Origin: Roseococcus sp.
GTDB taxonomy: Bacteria > Pseudomonadota > Alphaproteobacteria > Acetobacterales > Acetobacteraceae
Reading direction: 5' to 3'
Length of the DNA: 32,251 nucleotides
Assembly: GCF_019747315.1 (NCBI RefSeq)
Contig: NZ_JAIEQY010000168.1
Coordinates: forward strand, 1-32,251
Below the pieces are notes generated by a model that was not told the DNA's origin, made no database searches, and was given only the letters and a program-made list of their open reading frames with translations. A program made the translations under genes and the position numbers. Below are positions 8,421-16,170 of this stretch, one piece after another. The stretch's first letter is position 1. The number at the start of each line of letters is the position of its first letter.

Positions 8421-9224
8421 TCAGGACCCCGTGAAGGCGGGCTTGCGCTTCTCCATGAACGCGCGGCGACCCTCGCGGTAATCGGCGCTGTCGAAGCAGG
8501 CATCCTGGTTGGCGGCGATGGCGGCCATGTCACGATCCGCCGGGTCCGCCAGCACGGCGCGCACCGTGCGCTTGTTGGCGCGCAGCGAGAGCGGTGCGTT
8601 CACCGCGATGGTGGAGGTGATCTTCGCGACCTCCGCATCCAGCGATTCGGCCGGGTGCAGCTTGTTGATCAGACCCATGCGCTCGGCCTCCGCGGCCTCC
8701 AGCCGGCCGCCGGTCATCAGGATGAAATGGGCATGGGCGGGGCCGACCAGGTTCACCAGGTTGGTCACCATGTCGAAGCCATAGGCGATGCCGAGCTTGG
8801 CGGCAGGAATGCCGAACTCGCTGCCCGTGCCCGCGATCCGCATGTCGCAGGACATGGCGATGCCAAGCCCGCCGCCCATGCAGAAGCCCTGGATCTTGGC
8901 GATGACCGGCTTGTCGAAATTCGCCAGCCGCTCGCGGCCATGGCTGGTCTTGATGTTGTACTGGCGCTGCGCATCGGCATCCGAGCGGTTCTTCTCGAAC
9001 TGGCTGATATCGGCGCCCGAGACGAAGGCCTTGCCGCCGGCACCTTCGAGCACGACGCAGCGCACGGCGGCATCAGCCTCGAAGACGTCCAGGGCCTCGG
9101 CCATGCCGTCCCACATCGCGATGCTCATCGCGTTGCGCTTCTCGGGCTGGTTGAAGGTGATCGTCCCCACGCCGCCTTCGCTGCGGGCCAGGATCTTTCC
9201 ATCGGCAAACTGCATCTCACTCAC
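8421..9224 (-). CDS. Crotonase-fold protein (enoyl-CoA hydratase/isomerase family), atypical active site
   Basis: A 267-residue cytosolic crotonase. The oxyanion-hole segments are intact (KAFVSGADISQF at 65-76 and GFCMGGGLGIAMSCD at 113-127). The two catalytic glutamates of true enoyl-CoA hydratase are replaced: the Glu of GGGCE is Gly121 and the Glu of GQPE is Ala141. It should still bind acyl-CoA but probably catalyses something other than simple hydration, or uses another base; that is inference. The GTG start overlaps the CoA-transferase stop (GTGA); an in-frame ATG at 9215 is an alternative with GGGAG upstream. Operon context with a CaiB-type CoA-transferase suggests degradation of an organic acid through its CoA ester. 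Confidence 0.88.
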   Translation of the reverse strand: MSEMQFADGKILARSEGGVGTITFNQPEKRNAMSIAMWDGMAEALDVFEADAAVRCVVLEGAGGKAFVSGADISQFEKNRSDADAQRQYNIKTSHGRERLANFDKPVIAKIQGFCMGGGLGIAMSCDMRIAGTGSEFGIPAAKLGIAYGFDMVTNLVNLVGPAHAHFILMTGGRLEAAEAERMGLINKLHPAESLDAEVAKITSTIAVNAPLSLRANKRTVRAVLADPADRDMAAIAANQDACFDSADYREGRRAFMEKRKPAFTGS

Positions 9225-10435
9225 TCTCCCAAAACCTTTTTCGCCCGCAATGCGGCGATCTCCTCAGGGGTCAATCCAGCTTCAGCCAGGATTTCGTCCG
9301 CGTGTTCACCGAGGGCCGGCACGCCACGGCGGATGCCGGGGCTGTGGCCCTCGATGTTGATCGGCGTGCGCACAACGCCCGCCTTCCCCAGCTTGGCGTG
9401 CGGCACATCCCACACCATGCCCAGATGCTGCACCTGCGGGTCCTCGAAGACCTCGCGGATGTTGTTGATGGGGCCGCAGGGGATTCCGGCCTCCTCCAGC
9501 AGCGCGATCCAGTATTCGCTGGGCTTCTGGCGCGTCACCTCGCTGACGGCCGCGTTCAGCGCGGCGCGGTCGGCGGTGCGGCCCTCGGCCGTCTTCCATT
9601 CGGGCTTGTCGAGCCAATCCTCGCGCCCCGCCGCCTTGCAGAAGACGGCCCAGAGCTTGGGCGAGGAGGCCGCGATGTTGATCGGCTTGTCCGCACTCGG
9701 AAACACGCCCATTGGCGTGTTCACCGGGTGGTCATTGCCGGCCTGCCCCGCGATCTCGCCCTTCTGCAGCCAGCGCGTGGCCTGGAAGTCGAGCATGAAG
9801 ACCTGCGCCTCCAGGAGCGAGGTGTGGACCCAACGGCCCTTGCCCGTCTTCTCACGCTCATAGAGCGCCATCATGACGCCCATCGCCAGCAGGTTGCCGG
9901 CGGTCAGGTCATCAATCGGGATGCCAACGCGCATCGGCCCGCGCCCAGGTTCGCCGGTGATGGACATGAGGCCGCCCAGCCCCTGCGCGATCTGGTCCAC
10001 GCCGCCGCGCGTGGAATAGGGGCCGGTCTGGCCGAAGCCCGAGATGCTCGCATAGACGAGGCGCGGGTTGATGGCGGAGAGCGTCTCGTAGTCGATCTTC
10101 AGGCGGTGCTTCACCTGCATGCGCATGTTCTCGACCAGGATATCGGCCGTGGCGGCGAGGCGCAGGAAGGCCGCGTGCCCCTCGGGGTGCTTGAGGTCGA
10201 TGGCGAGGCCGCGCTTGTTGCGGTGCAGGTTCGTGGAATCGAAGCCGTCCCGCGCGCCGCCGAAGCCGTCATGATTGCCCGGCGGCTCGATGCGGATGAT
10301 CTCCGCGCCCCAATCGGCCAGGTGCCGCACGCAGGTGGGCCCGGCGCGGGCGAGGGTGAGGTCGAGCACGCGCAGCCCATTCAGGGGCAGCGTGGTCGCG
10401 GCCTTGGCTTCGGCCGACACGTGATCATCGGGCAT
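9221..10435 (-). CDS. CaiB/BaiF (class III) CoA-transferase
   Basis: A 404-residue family III CoA-transferase that moves CoA between carboxylic acids. The N-terminal signature GLRVLDLTLARAGPTCVRHLADWGAE and the RNKRGLAIDLKHPEG segment are present. The catalytic Asp lies in GGVDQIAQGLGG near residue 160. ATG 10435 is chosen because AAGAAGGA sits 7 nt upstream; a GTG at 10453 is in frame but lies upstream of that ribosome binding site. It follows the AbrB-type gene by 24 bp and overlaps the crotonase gene by 4 bp. Donor and acceptor acids cannot be told from sequence. Confidence 0.93.
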   Translation of the reverse strand: MPDDHVSAEAKAATTLPLNGLRVLDLTLARAGPTCVRHLADWGAEIIRIEPPGNHDGFGGARDGFDSTNLHRNKRGLAIDLKHPEGHAAFLRLAATADILVENMRMQVKHRLKIDYETLSAINPRLVYASISGFGQTGPYSTRGGVDQIAQGLGGLMSITGEPGRGPMRVGIPIDDLTAGNLLAMGVMMALYEREKTGKGRWVHTSLLEAQVFMLDFQATRWLQKGEIAGQAGNDHPVNTPMGVFPSADKPINIAASSPKLWAVFCKAAGREDWLDKPEWKTAEGRTADRAALNAAVSEVTRQKPSEYWIALLEEAGIPCGPINNIREVFEDPQVQHLGMVWDVPHAKLGKAGVVRTPINIEGHSPGIRRGVPALGEHADEILAEAGLTPEEIAALRAKKVLGE

Positions 10436-10459
10436 GGGACGTTCCTTCTTCACGCAAGG

Positions 10460-11533
10460 CTACGCGCTGCCGTGTGGCCTGAACAGGCCAGCGCCGACCA
10501 GGCCGCGATAGATCGGCCCTAGCAGGAAGTTGCACAACAGCGTGCGCGTCAAATGGAAGGCCAGCACCAGCGGCACGGCCACACCCAGCGCCTTGGCCGT
10601 CACGCCCATCTCCGGCATGCCGCCCGGCGCCATGCCGAGCATGACGGCCGAGGGCGGCAGCCCCACCGCCCACGCCAGCCCCGCGCCGAAGATGGTGCAG
10701 AAGACGCAGAGCAGCAGGGAGGAGATCAGCGCCGCACGCATCAGGCGGCGCGAGCCGAGCAGGAATTCCTTGGTCATCTTCTGCCCCAGCCCCGCCCCCA
10801 TGCCGACCTGCGCCGCATCAATCAGCCAACCCGGCACGGCCGAGGGAAGCTGGTTGAAGGCGGCCGCGGTGATGGCCAGGAAACACGGCCCGATCATCCA
10901 GGGATTGGCGATACCGGTGCGCCGCATCACCAGCGCCGCCACCAGCCCGATGGCCAGCATCACCCCCAGCCCCTGCGCGTCGAAGCCGAGGCGCGGCGCC
11001 ACGAAGGCGCTGAAGTCCCCATGCGGTGCGATGGCCGAGAGCGTGGGTGGCATGACCAGCACCACCACCAGCACGCGCAGGGTCTGCGCGAGCGTGACCG
11101 GCGCCAGCGGCGCGCCCTCGCGCTGGGCCAGCACGGCCATGACGATGACACCGCCGGGGATGGTGGCGAAATAGGCGGTGCGCGCATCCGTGCCGGCCAG
11201 CCGCGTGAAGATCGGCATGGTGGCGATGCCCGCCAGGATGGAGAGAAACCCCGCGATCAGGATGGCCGGCGCCGCCCCCAGCAATGCCGCCAGCACCGGG
11301 CCCGAGAAGGTCTGGCCGAAGGCCAGGCCGATGACGATCAGCGCTGCCGGCCGCGCCGCCTGGTGCACAGCGGGATCGAACCCCATCGGCCGAAACCAGG
11401 CGACGGCGGCTGTGCCGAACATCGCGCCGATCATCCAGGCCAGCGGCACATGCAGCAGGTGGAAGACGAAGCCGCCAGCCACGGCGGCGGCCAGGGTCAG
11501 CAGATGTGCGGCAAGGTGGGGGGAAAGGGTCAC
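10460..11533 (-). CDS. AbrB-family (duplicated-domain) integral membrane protein
   Basis: A 357-residue polytopic membrane protein with about ten hydrophobic segments in two similar halves. Each half carries the diagnostic pattern: FHLLHVPLAWMIGAMFGTAAVAW (about 24-46) and MRRTGIANPWMIGPCFLAITAAAF (about 206-229). Relatives are labelled 'AbrB family transcriptional regulator' or 'ammonia monooxygenase', but nothing here resembles a DNA-binding protein or AMO; a transport role is more plausible. The start is GTG 11533, which lacks a clear Shine-Dalgarno sequence and lies just after a predicted promoter. It heads the operon with the CoA-transferase and crotonase, so it may import their substrate (inference). 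Confidence 0.85.
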   Translation of the reverse strand: MTLSPHLAAHLLTLAAAVAGGFVFHLLHVPLAWMIGAMFGTAAVAWFRPMGFDPAVHQAARPAALIVIGLAFGQTFSGPVLAALLGAAPAILIAGFLSILAGIATMPIFTRLAGTDARTAYFATIPGGVIVMAVLAQREGAPLAPVTLAQTLRVLVVVLVMPPTLSAIAPHGDFSAFVAPRLGFDAQGLGVMLAIGLVAALVMRRTGIANPWMIGPCFLAITAAAFNQLPSAVPGWLIDAAQVGMGAGLGQKMTKEFLLGSRRLMRAALISSLLLCVFCTIFGAGLAWAVGLPPSAVMLGMAPGGMPEMGVTAKALGVAVPLVLAFHLTRTLLCNFLLGPIYRGLVGAGLFRPHGSA

Positions 11534-11542
11534 GCCCGAGGG

Positions 11543-11571
11543 AGAATCAACCCTGCAGGCGCGGGCGTCAA
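11543..11571 (-). promoter_or_regulatory. Predicted promoter of abrB-type/CoA-transferase operon
   Basis: On the minus strand, TTGACG (11571-11566) and GATTCT (11548-11543) are separated by 17 bp. The -35 box overlaps the trmB stop codon. The GTG start codon follows only 9 nt after the -10 box, implying a leaderless or nearly leaderless mRNA. Confidence 0.45.
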
Positions 11572-12266
11572 ACCGGGCCGCGCGTCCATTCCCAATAGAG
11601 CGGCTTGCGCCCGGCGGCGAAGGCCTTGGCCTCGTAGCGCGTGGGCGGCCAGCCTTCCGGGCGCTCGGTGGCGGGGGGCGCGCCGGTGAAGATGGATTGG
11701 CTGGCGAAGACCTCCGTCACCCAGGCCTGGTAGGTCGGGTCATCGCTCGCCACGCGCCAGATGCCGCCGGGCTTCAGCGCACGCGCGACGATCGGGATCA
11801 TCTCCGGATGGACGAAGCGGCGCTTGGCGTGGCGCGTCTTGGGCCAGGGGTCGGGGAACATGAGGAAGAGGCGGTCGAGGCTCGCTTCCGGCAGCGCCAT
11901 CAGCAATTCCCGCGCATCCTCGGGCCAGAGACGCAGGAGGGGTGGCGGCGGGGCCGTGGCTTCCGCGCCATCCGGGATGATTTCGGTGAGCAGGGAGCAA
12001 AGCCCATGCTCATAGACCTCGCTCGCGATGATGGCGGTGGTGGGGTTGGCCTGCATCTGGGCCAGTGTGTGTTCGCCACCGCCGAAGCCCACCTCGAACC
12101 AGAGCGCCGTGGCGTCCTTGGCGAAGCCGAGATCGGTGAACCGGAGGCGCGGCAGGGCGTCGCTCAGCAGGCGTTCCTGGCGCGGCCGCAGCTTCTTGCC
12201 GCGCCGCCGACCGTAAAGCCGGTGCGGAATGCCTTCGGGCCAGTCATCTTCCGCGTCGTCGCTCAT
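11568..12266 (-). CDS. trmB: tRNA (guanine-N7-)-methyltransferase
   Basis: A 232-residue SAM-dependent enzyme that makes m7G46 in tRNA. Hallmarks: the SAM-binding FEVGFGGGEHT (near residue 59), the substrate motif LMFPDPWPKTRHAKRRFVHPE (about 134-154) and the C-terminal TRYEAKAFAAGRKP. ATG 12266 is preferred; an in-frame GTG at 12275 would add three residues. It sits downstream of metK on the same strand, the order seen in many alphaproteobacteria, which pairs SAM synthesis with a SAM user. A strong terminator separates the two, so trmB may need its own promoter. Confidence 0.95.
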   Translation of the reverse strand: MSDDAEDDWPEGIPHRLYGRRRGKKLRPRQERLLSDALPRLRFTDLGFAKDATALWFEVGFGGGEHTLAQMQANPTTAIIASEVYEHGLCSLLTEIIPDGAEATAPPPPLLRLWPEDARELLMALPEASLDRLFLMFPDPWPKTRHAKRRFVHPEMIPIVARALKPGGIWRVASDDPTYQAWVTEVFASQSIFTGAPPATERPEGWPPTRYEAKAFAAGRKPLYWEWTRGPV

Positions 12267-12311
12267 CGCATCCACTCATGGATTGCAAAGGGCGAGCCCT
12301 TTGCCGGGTTT

Positions 12312-12330
12312 CAAGGGGCGGCGCCCCTTG
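12312..12330. repeat. Short GC-rich palindrome between metK and trmB
   Basis: CAAGGGGC-GGC-GCCCCTTG forms a perfect 8-bp stem. It lies between the metK terminator and the trmB start. No T-tract follows on the minus strand, so it is either part of the trmB leader or a repeat element of this genome. Confidence 0.5.
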
Positions 12331-12343
12331 CTTCCGGTTGAAC

Positions 12344-12375
12344 AAAAAAGGGCGGCATCCCTGCGGACGCCGCCC
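12344..12375 (-). terminator. Rho-independent terminator of metK
   Basis: On the minus strand, GGGCGGCGTCC-GCA-GGGATGCCGCCC forms a long stem with a minor mismatch, directly followed by TTTTTTG. It starts about 20 nt after the metK stop codon. Confidence 0.85.
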
Positions 12376-12396
12376 CCCATTTGGCTTTCGTCCGGC

Positions 12397-13584
12397 TCAG
12401 CGGCCGAAGGCGGCCTTCAGCGCGGGGACCAGGTCGGTCTTTTCCCAGGTGAAGGTGCCCTTCTCCTCATCCGGCGTGCGGCCGAAATGGCCGTAGCTGG
12501 ACGTCGGCACGTAGATCGCGCGGTTCAGATGCAGATGCTCGCGAATGCCGCGGGGCGAGAGGTTCACCATGTCCTGGATCACCTTGGCCAGCTTCACCTC
12601 GTCCACATCATGGCCCGTGCCGTGCAGGTCGAAATACACCGAGAGCGGCTTCGCCACGCCGATGGCGTAGCTGACCTGGATGGTGCACTTGTCGGCCAGG
12701 CCGGCGGCGACGACGTTCTTCGCCACATAGCGCGCGGCATAGGCGGCCGAGCGGTCCACCTTCGTGGGGTCCTTGCCGGAGAAGGCGCCGCCGCCATGCG
12801 GGGCCGCGCCACCATAGGTGTCCACGATGATCTTGCGCCCCGTCAGGCCGCAATCGCCATCCGGGCCGCCGATCACGAAGGTGCCGGTCGGGTTCACATA
12901 GAGCTCGTTGTCCGAGCACATCCAGCCGGCCGGCAGAGAGGTCTCGATCAGCGGCTTGAGCATCGCCTTGATCTGCGCGGCATCCATGCCTTCCTCGTGC
13001 TGCGTGGACACCACGACCGAGGTGGCGCCGACGGGCTTGCCGTCGATGTAGCGCAGCGTGACCTGGCTCTTTGCGTCGGGCAGCAGGCCCTTGACGCTGA
13101 CATCGCCATTGCGGCGCAGCTCGCTGATGCGGCGCAGGATCAGGTGCGCGTAATACAGCGGGGCGGGCATGAGGTCGGGCGTCTCGGTGCAGGCGTAACC
13201 GAACATGATGCCCTGGTCGCCGGCGCCTTCATCCTTGTTGCCGGCCGCGTCCACGCCCTGCGCGATATGCGCGGACTGGGCATGCAGGTGGCACTCCACG
13301 CTGGCATGCTGCCAGTGGAAGCCTTCCTGCTCGTAGCCGATATCCTGGATCGCCAGCCGCGCCTTGTGCATCAGCAGCTCGGGCGTGATCGAGGCGGGGC
13401 CACGAACTTCACCGGCGATGACGACGCGGTTGGTGGTGACCAGGGTTTCGCACGCCACGCGGGCATACGGGTCCTGTTCGAGGAAGGTGTCGAGCACGGT
13501 ATCGCTGATGCGATCCGCGACCTTGTCGGGGTGGCCTTCGGAAACGCTCTCCGAAGTGAACAGGTATTCGCCCTTGTCGCGCAT
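12397..13584 (-). CDS. metK: S-adenosylmethionine synthetase
   Basis: A 395-residue enzyme forming SAM from methionine and ATP. Clear family motifs: [14 protein letters not shown] (about 14-27) with the ATP/Mg-binding His and Asp, [12 protein letters not shown] (about 119-130) and [23 protein letters not shown] (254-276) with the active-site Lys residues. Length is normal. ATG 13584 is preceded by a GC-rich, structured leader of roughly 100 nt with no perfect Shine-Dalgarno sequence (a GAGG lies about 14 nt upstream). Confidence 0.97.
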   Translation of the reverse strand: MRDKGEYLFTSESVSEGHPDKVADRISDTVLDTFLEQDPYARVACETLVTTNRVVIAGEVRGPASITPELLMHKARLAIQDIGYEQEGFHWQHASVECHLHAQSAHIAQGVDAAGNKDEGAGDQGIMFGYACTETPDLMPAPLYYAHLILRRISELRRNGDVSVKGLLPDAKSQVTLRYIDGKPVGATSVVVSTQHEEGMDAAQIKAMLKPLIETSLPAGWMCSDNELYVNPTGTFVIGGPDGDCGLTGRKIIVDTYGGAAPHGGGAFSGKDPTKVDRSAAYAARYVAKNVVAAGLADKCTIQVSYAIGVAKPLSVYFDLHGTGHDVDEVKLAKVIQDMVNLSPRGIREHLHLNRAIYVPTSSYGHFGRTPDEEKGTFTWEKTDLVPALKAAFGR

Positions 13585-13719
13585 GGCTTGGTTCGGCCTC
13601 TTGTCGCTGGTCGGATGATTCTTCGAGGAATCAGCCCGAGGGGCGACCGGACACCCCGGTCAGGCTGGCCCACCGCATGCGGGCGCGCGGTGTTTGGCAG
13701 CGCGATGGGGAAGGGTCAA
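13585..13719 (-). promoter_or_regulatory. metK promoter and structured 5' leader
   Basis: A -35-like TTGACC lies at 13719-13714 on the minus strand with only a weak -10 (CAAACA) 17 bp on. The leader holds two perfect hairpins: GACCGG-GGTGT-CCGGTC (13661-13645) and GATTC-CTCGAA-GAATC (13632-13617). AGCC and GGCT could close an outer stem around the first. The CCTC in the second hairpin loop region could pair with the GAGG near the start codon. I could not match it to a known SAM riboswitch class. Confidence 0.4.
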
Positions 13720-13773
13720 TACACCAGACCCGTTTTCACTGCCCCCGGCGGCCAGGCCCCGCCGGAAAATGAT

Positions 13774-13803
13774 TTGACCTCCGCGGCAAACCATTCGGCT
13801 TTA
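13774..13803 (+). promoter_or_regulatory. Predicted promoter of the 47-residue membrane protein gene
   Basis: TTGACC (13774-13779) and GCTTTA (13798-13803) are separated by 18 bp. An inverted repeat CTCCGC (13779-13784) and GCGGAG (13804-13809) flanks the spacer and -10 box, and could be an operator or chance. Confidence 0.4.
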
Positions 13804-13855
13804 GCGGAGTTGGTCTCGCGTGGTCGGTGCGCGGCCAAGAATCGGAACGGAACAG

Positions 13856-13999
13856 ATGAACAGAAACTCGACCATCATCCTTGTGGGCATCTTGGGTATT
13901 GTGATCGGCGTCGGCGGCTATTGGTTCTACAAGGAACAGAACCGCAGCGGCGTTGAGCTGAATGTCGGCGGGCGGAGCGTCACCATCGAGACCCGCTAA
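13856..13999 (+). CDS. Small single-span membrane protein (47 residues)
   Basis: The ORF starts at ATG 13856 after CGGAACGGAACAG, a weak ribosome binding site, and ends at TAA 13999. The product has a short polar N-terminus (MNRNS), one hydrophobic segment of about 18 residues rich in Gly and Ile (residues 6-23), then a charged tail (YKEQNRSGVELNVGGRSVTI). The tail after the membrane span, with 'GVELNVGG..VTIE', resembles small membrane proteins that I recall from other alphaproteobacteria; that recollection has not been checked. Its own promoter-like sequence lies at 13774-13803. Its stop codon overlaps the dadA stop tail to tail. Function unknown. Confidence 0.75.
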   Translation: MNRNSTIILVGILGIVIGVGGYWFYKEQNRSGVELNVGGRSVTIETR

Positions 14000-15246
14000 A
14001 GCCGAAACCCCTCCAACGGGATGGGCGAGGGCCGCCCGGCGATCTCGGCGGCCAGGATGGCGGCGCTGCCCATGGCCAGGGTAAAGCCCAGCGACCCCTG
14101 ACCCAGATTGAGAAACAACCCCGGATTCCCCGGCGCCCGCCCCAGCAGGGGCAGGCCGGTGGGGGTGGCGGGGCGCAGCCCGGCCCAGGGGTTCAGCTCC
14201 CGCCAGTCGCTCGCCTCCGGGAAGGCGGCGCGCGCCTGGCGGATCAGGGTGGAGAGCCGCTTCTCCTCCAGCGCCGTGGAATAGCCCACCACATCGGCCA
14301 TGCCGGCCACCCGCAGGCTCTGGCCGAGCCGCGCATAGACCACCTTGGCCGCGCTGTCCGTCACGCTCAGCCGCGGCGCTGCATCGTCGCGCGCGATGGG
14401 CAGGGTCAGCGAATAGCCCTTGAGCGGATAGATCGGCAGGTCGAGGCCGAGCGGCCGGGCCAGGGCCCGCGCGCCCACGCCCAGCGCCAGCACCACCGCA
14501 TCGGCCTCGATCACGCCGGCCGTGGTCACGGCGCCGCGCACCCGGCCCTCGGCGCGGAGGAGCTGCGTGACGCGCGTGCCCATTTGCAGCGTGACGGCGG
14601 CGTTGGAGCGGGTGAGGCTCTGGGCCAGCCCCTCGCAGAACTTCCGGCAATCGCCGGCATCCTCGCCCGGCGTGTGGATGCCGCCGGCGATGCGATGCGC
14701 GATGGTGGCCAGCGCCGGCTCCAGCGCCAGGCATTCTTCCCGCGAGAGGGCATGCTGCGCGCTGCCGAGGCCCGCCTGCAAAGCGACCTGCCGGCGGGCG
14801 CCGTCCATGGCCGCCGCATCGGGTTGCAGCACCAGCTTGCCGGCGGGCGCGAAGGCGAAGTCGAAGGGGGCCTGCGCCGCGAATTCGGCCATCAGGTCGC
14901 GCGAGAGCATGCTGAGCAGCAGCAGGCGCCGCGTCGTGGTCTCCGCCGTGGTCGGGTTGCAGGCGGCGAGGAAGGCGACCAGCCATTTCCACTGGCCGGG
15001 GTCCATCCGAGGCCGGAAGCGCAGCGGCCCATCCGGGTCGAGCAGCCAGCCCGGCACCTTGCCGATGACGCCCGGCCCCGCGAAAGGCGCGACATAGCTG
15101 TAGGAGAGCTGCCCGCCATTGGCGAAGCTGGCCCCCAGGCCCGCGCGGCTCTCGGCATCCACCACGGTCACCCTGTGGCCCTCGGCGGCCAGGGCCTGGG
15201 CGGTGGTGAGGCCGGTCACGCCGGCGCCGAGGATCAGGACGCGCAT
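13996..15246 (-). CDS. dadA: D-amino acid dehydrogenase
   Basis: A 416-residue FAD-dependent dehydrogenase that deaminates D-amino acids to 2-oxo acids and feeds electrons to the respiratory chain at the inner membrane. The N-terminal dinucleotide loop GAGVTGLTTAQAL (7-19) is followed by VVDAES and the DadA-typical GASFANGGQLSYSYVAPFAGPG (36-57). The C-terminal FAD segment LGQGSLGFTLAMGSA is present near residue 390. Length matches DadA. No racemase (dadX) is adjacent. A TTGACC lies 29 bp before the ATG with only a poor -10, so the promoter is uncertain. Alternative: another DAO-family amine oxidase, less likely given the N-terminal block. Confidence 0.93.
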   Translation of the reverse strand: MRVLILGAGVTGLTTAQALAAEGHRVTVVDAESRAGLGASFANGGQLSYSYVAPFAGPGVIGKVPGWLLDPDGPLRFRPRMDPGQWKWLVAFLAACNPTTAETTTRRLLLLSMLSRDLMAEFAAQAPFDFAFAPAGKLVLQPDAAAMDGARRQVALQAGLGSAQHALSREECLALEPALATIAHRIAGGIHTPGEDAGDCRKFCEGLAQSLTRSNAAVTLQMGTRVTQLLRAEGRVRGAVTTAGVIEADAVVLALGVGARALARPLGLDLPIYPLKGYSLTLPIARDDAAPRLSVTDSAAKVVYARLGQSLRVAGMADVVGYSTALEEKRLSTLIRQARAAFPEASDWRELNPWAGLRPATPTGLPLLGRAPGNPGLFLNLGQGSLGFTLAMGSAAILAAEIAGRPSPIPLEGFRL

Positions 15247-15269
15247 GCCGCATTGGTGCGGTGCGGGGG

Positions 15270-15351
15270 GCGGGCGGTCAATGCCAGCGTCGCGCTGCGA
15301 CGGGGCTGACGTCGCTCCGCGACGGGGCCAGCCCCCCTGCGGCTGGGGTTG
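15270..15351. repeat. GC-rich imperfect direct and inverted repeats upstream of the methyltransferases
   Basis: Two near-copies of a GCGACGGGGC block occur in a row (about 15296-15306 and 15319-15328). They are followed by CCAGCC and GGCTGG that can pair (about 15328-15346). There is no ORF with coding character here. It may be an interspersed repeat, comparable in style to 22430-22520. Confidence 0.35.
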
Positions 15352-15380
15352 TTGGCGCGACGCGCGGGGCTCTGTTATCT
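15352..15380 (+). promoter_or_regulatory. Predicted promoter of the tandem methyltransferases
   Basis: TTGGCG (15352-15357) and TTATCT (15375-15380) are separated by 17 bp. The ATG at 15388 lies 7 nt beyond the -10 box with no Shine-Dalgarno sequence, which predicts a leaderless mRNA. Confidence 0.5.
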
Positions 15381-15387
15381 GGTCTCC

Positions 15388-16170
15388 ATGTCATCATCCG
15401 CCCCGCGCCTTTCGGATGCCGAACTGCTGGCCCGCATGCAGTCCTTCCACTGGTGGCATTCCATCCCGCTGCGCCCTGGCCTCACCACCTTCGGCGGCAA
15501 GACCGAGCTGATCCTGGCCCAGGAGGAAGCGGCGCTGCTCGGCCCCTTCAACCTGGCCGGCCGCAGCGTGATAGATGTGGGCGCCTGGAACGGCTTCTTC
15601 AGCTTCGCCGCCAAGCGGCGCGGCGCGGCGCGTGTGCTCGCCACCGACAGCTACATCTGGAACCACCCGGTCTGGCGCGGGCGCGAGGCCTTCGAGCTGG
15701 CGCGGAACGAGCTGGGGCTGGAGATCGAATCCGCCCTGGTGGACCCGCCGGCCATCACCGAGGCGCTGGGCCAGTTCGACGTCGTGCTTTTCCTCGGCGT
15801 CTTCTATCACCTCTATGATCCCATCGACGTGATGACGCGGCTGCGTTCCATCACCCGCCAGCTGCTGGTGGTGGAAACCCATAGCGACCTGACGGATGAT
15901 CCCCGGCCGGGCATGGTCTTCTACCCCGGCTCCATCCTCAACGAGGACGCGACCAATTGGTGGGGGCCGAACCCGGCCGCCATGCTTCATCTTTTCCTGC
16001 AGCTGGGCTTCACCCGCATCTTCTACCGGGACCACCCGACGCTCGGCCGCGCCCGCGGCATCTACGCCGCCTTCACCCCCGAAGTGGAGGACAACCTGGT
16101 GCTGCGCTTCGACGAGCATTGGCAGGATCTGGACGTGCCCGGCGCCATCGAAGGGCTGCTGTCCCGATGA
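15388..16170 (+). CDS. Class I SAM-dependent methyltransferase (CmoB/DUF1698-like)
   Basis: A 260-residue protein with a helical N-terminal extension (residues 1-55) then a Rossmann methyltransferase core. The SAM-binding motif I is VIDVGAWNGFFSFAAKRRGA (61-80), followed by the acidic end of strand 2 (ATD, about 85-87). DVVLFLGVFYHLYDP (131-145) matches the 'GVLYH' block of the CmoB-type tRNA wobble-uridine carboxymethyltransferases and relatives. ATG 15388 is chosen over an in-frame upstream ATG at 15349 because a promoter lies between them. The product is not full-length CmoB, and similar proteins occur in glycan clusters, so the substrate is open. It overlaps its paralogue by 4 bp. Confidence 0.85.
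   Translation: MSSSAPRLSDAELLARMQSFHWWHSIPLRPGLTTFGGKTELILAQEEAALLGPFNLAGRSVIDVGAWNGFFSFAAKRRGAARVLATDSYIWNHPVWRGREAFELARNELGLEIESALVDPPAITEALGQFDVVLFLGVFYHLYDPIDVMTRLRSITRQLLVVETHSDLTDDPRPGMVFYPGSILNEDATNWWGPNPAAMLHLFLQLGFTRIFYRDHPTLGRARGIYAAFTPEVEDNLVLRFDEHWQDLDVPGAIEGLLSR

Noticed and set aside
10460..11533. Transcriptional regulator, as the family name AbrB suggests
   Set aside because: The protein is almost entirely membrane segments in two repeats and has no DNA-binding domain.
13585..13719. SAM-II or SAM/SAH riboswitch upstream of metK
   Set aside because: The conserved core sequences of these classes are not visible; only unspecific hairpins can be supported.
15270..15351. Small gene between dadA and the methyltransferases
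   Set aside because: Frames here show only repeat-derived GC-rich sequence with no ribosome binding site or conserved-looking peptide.
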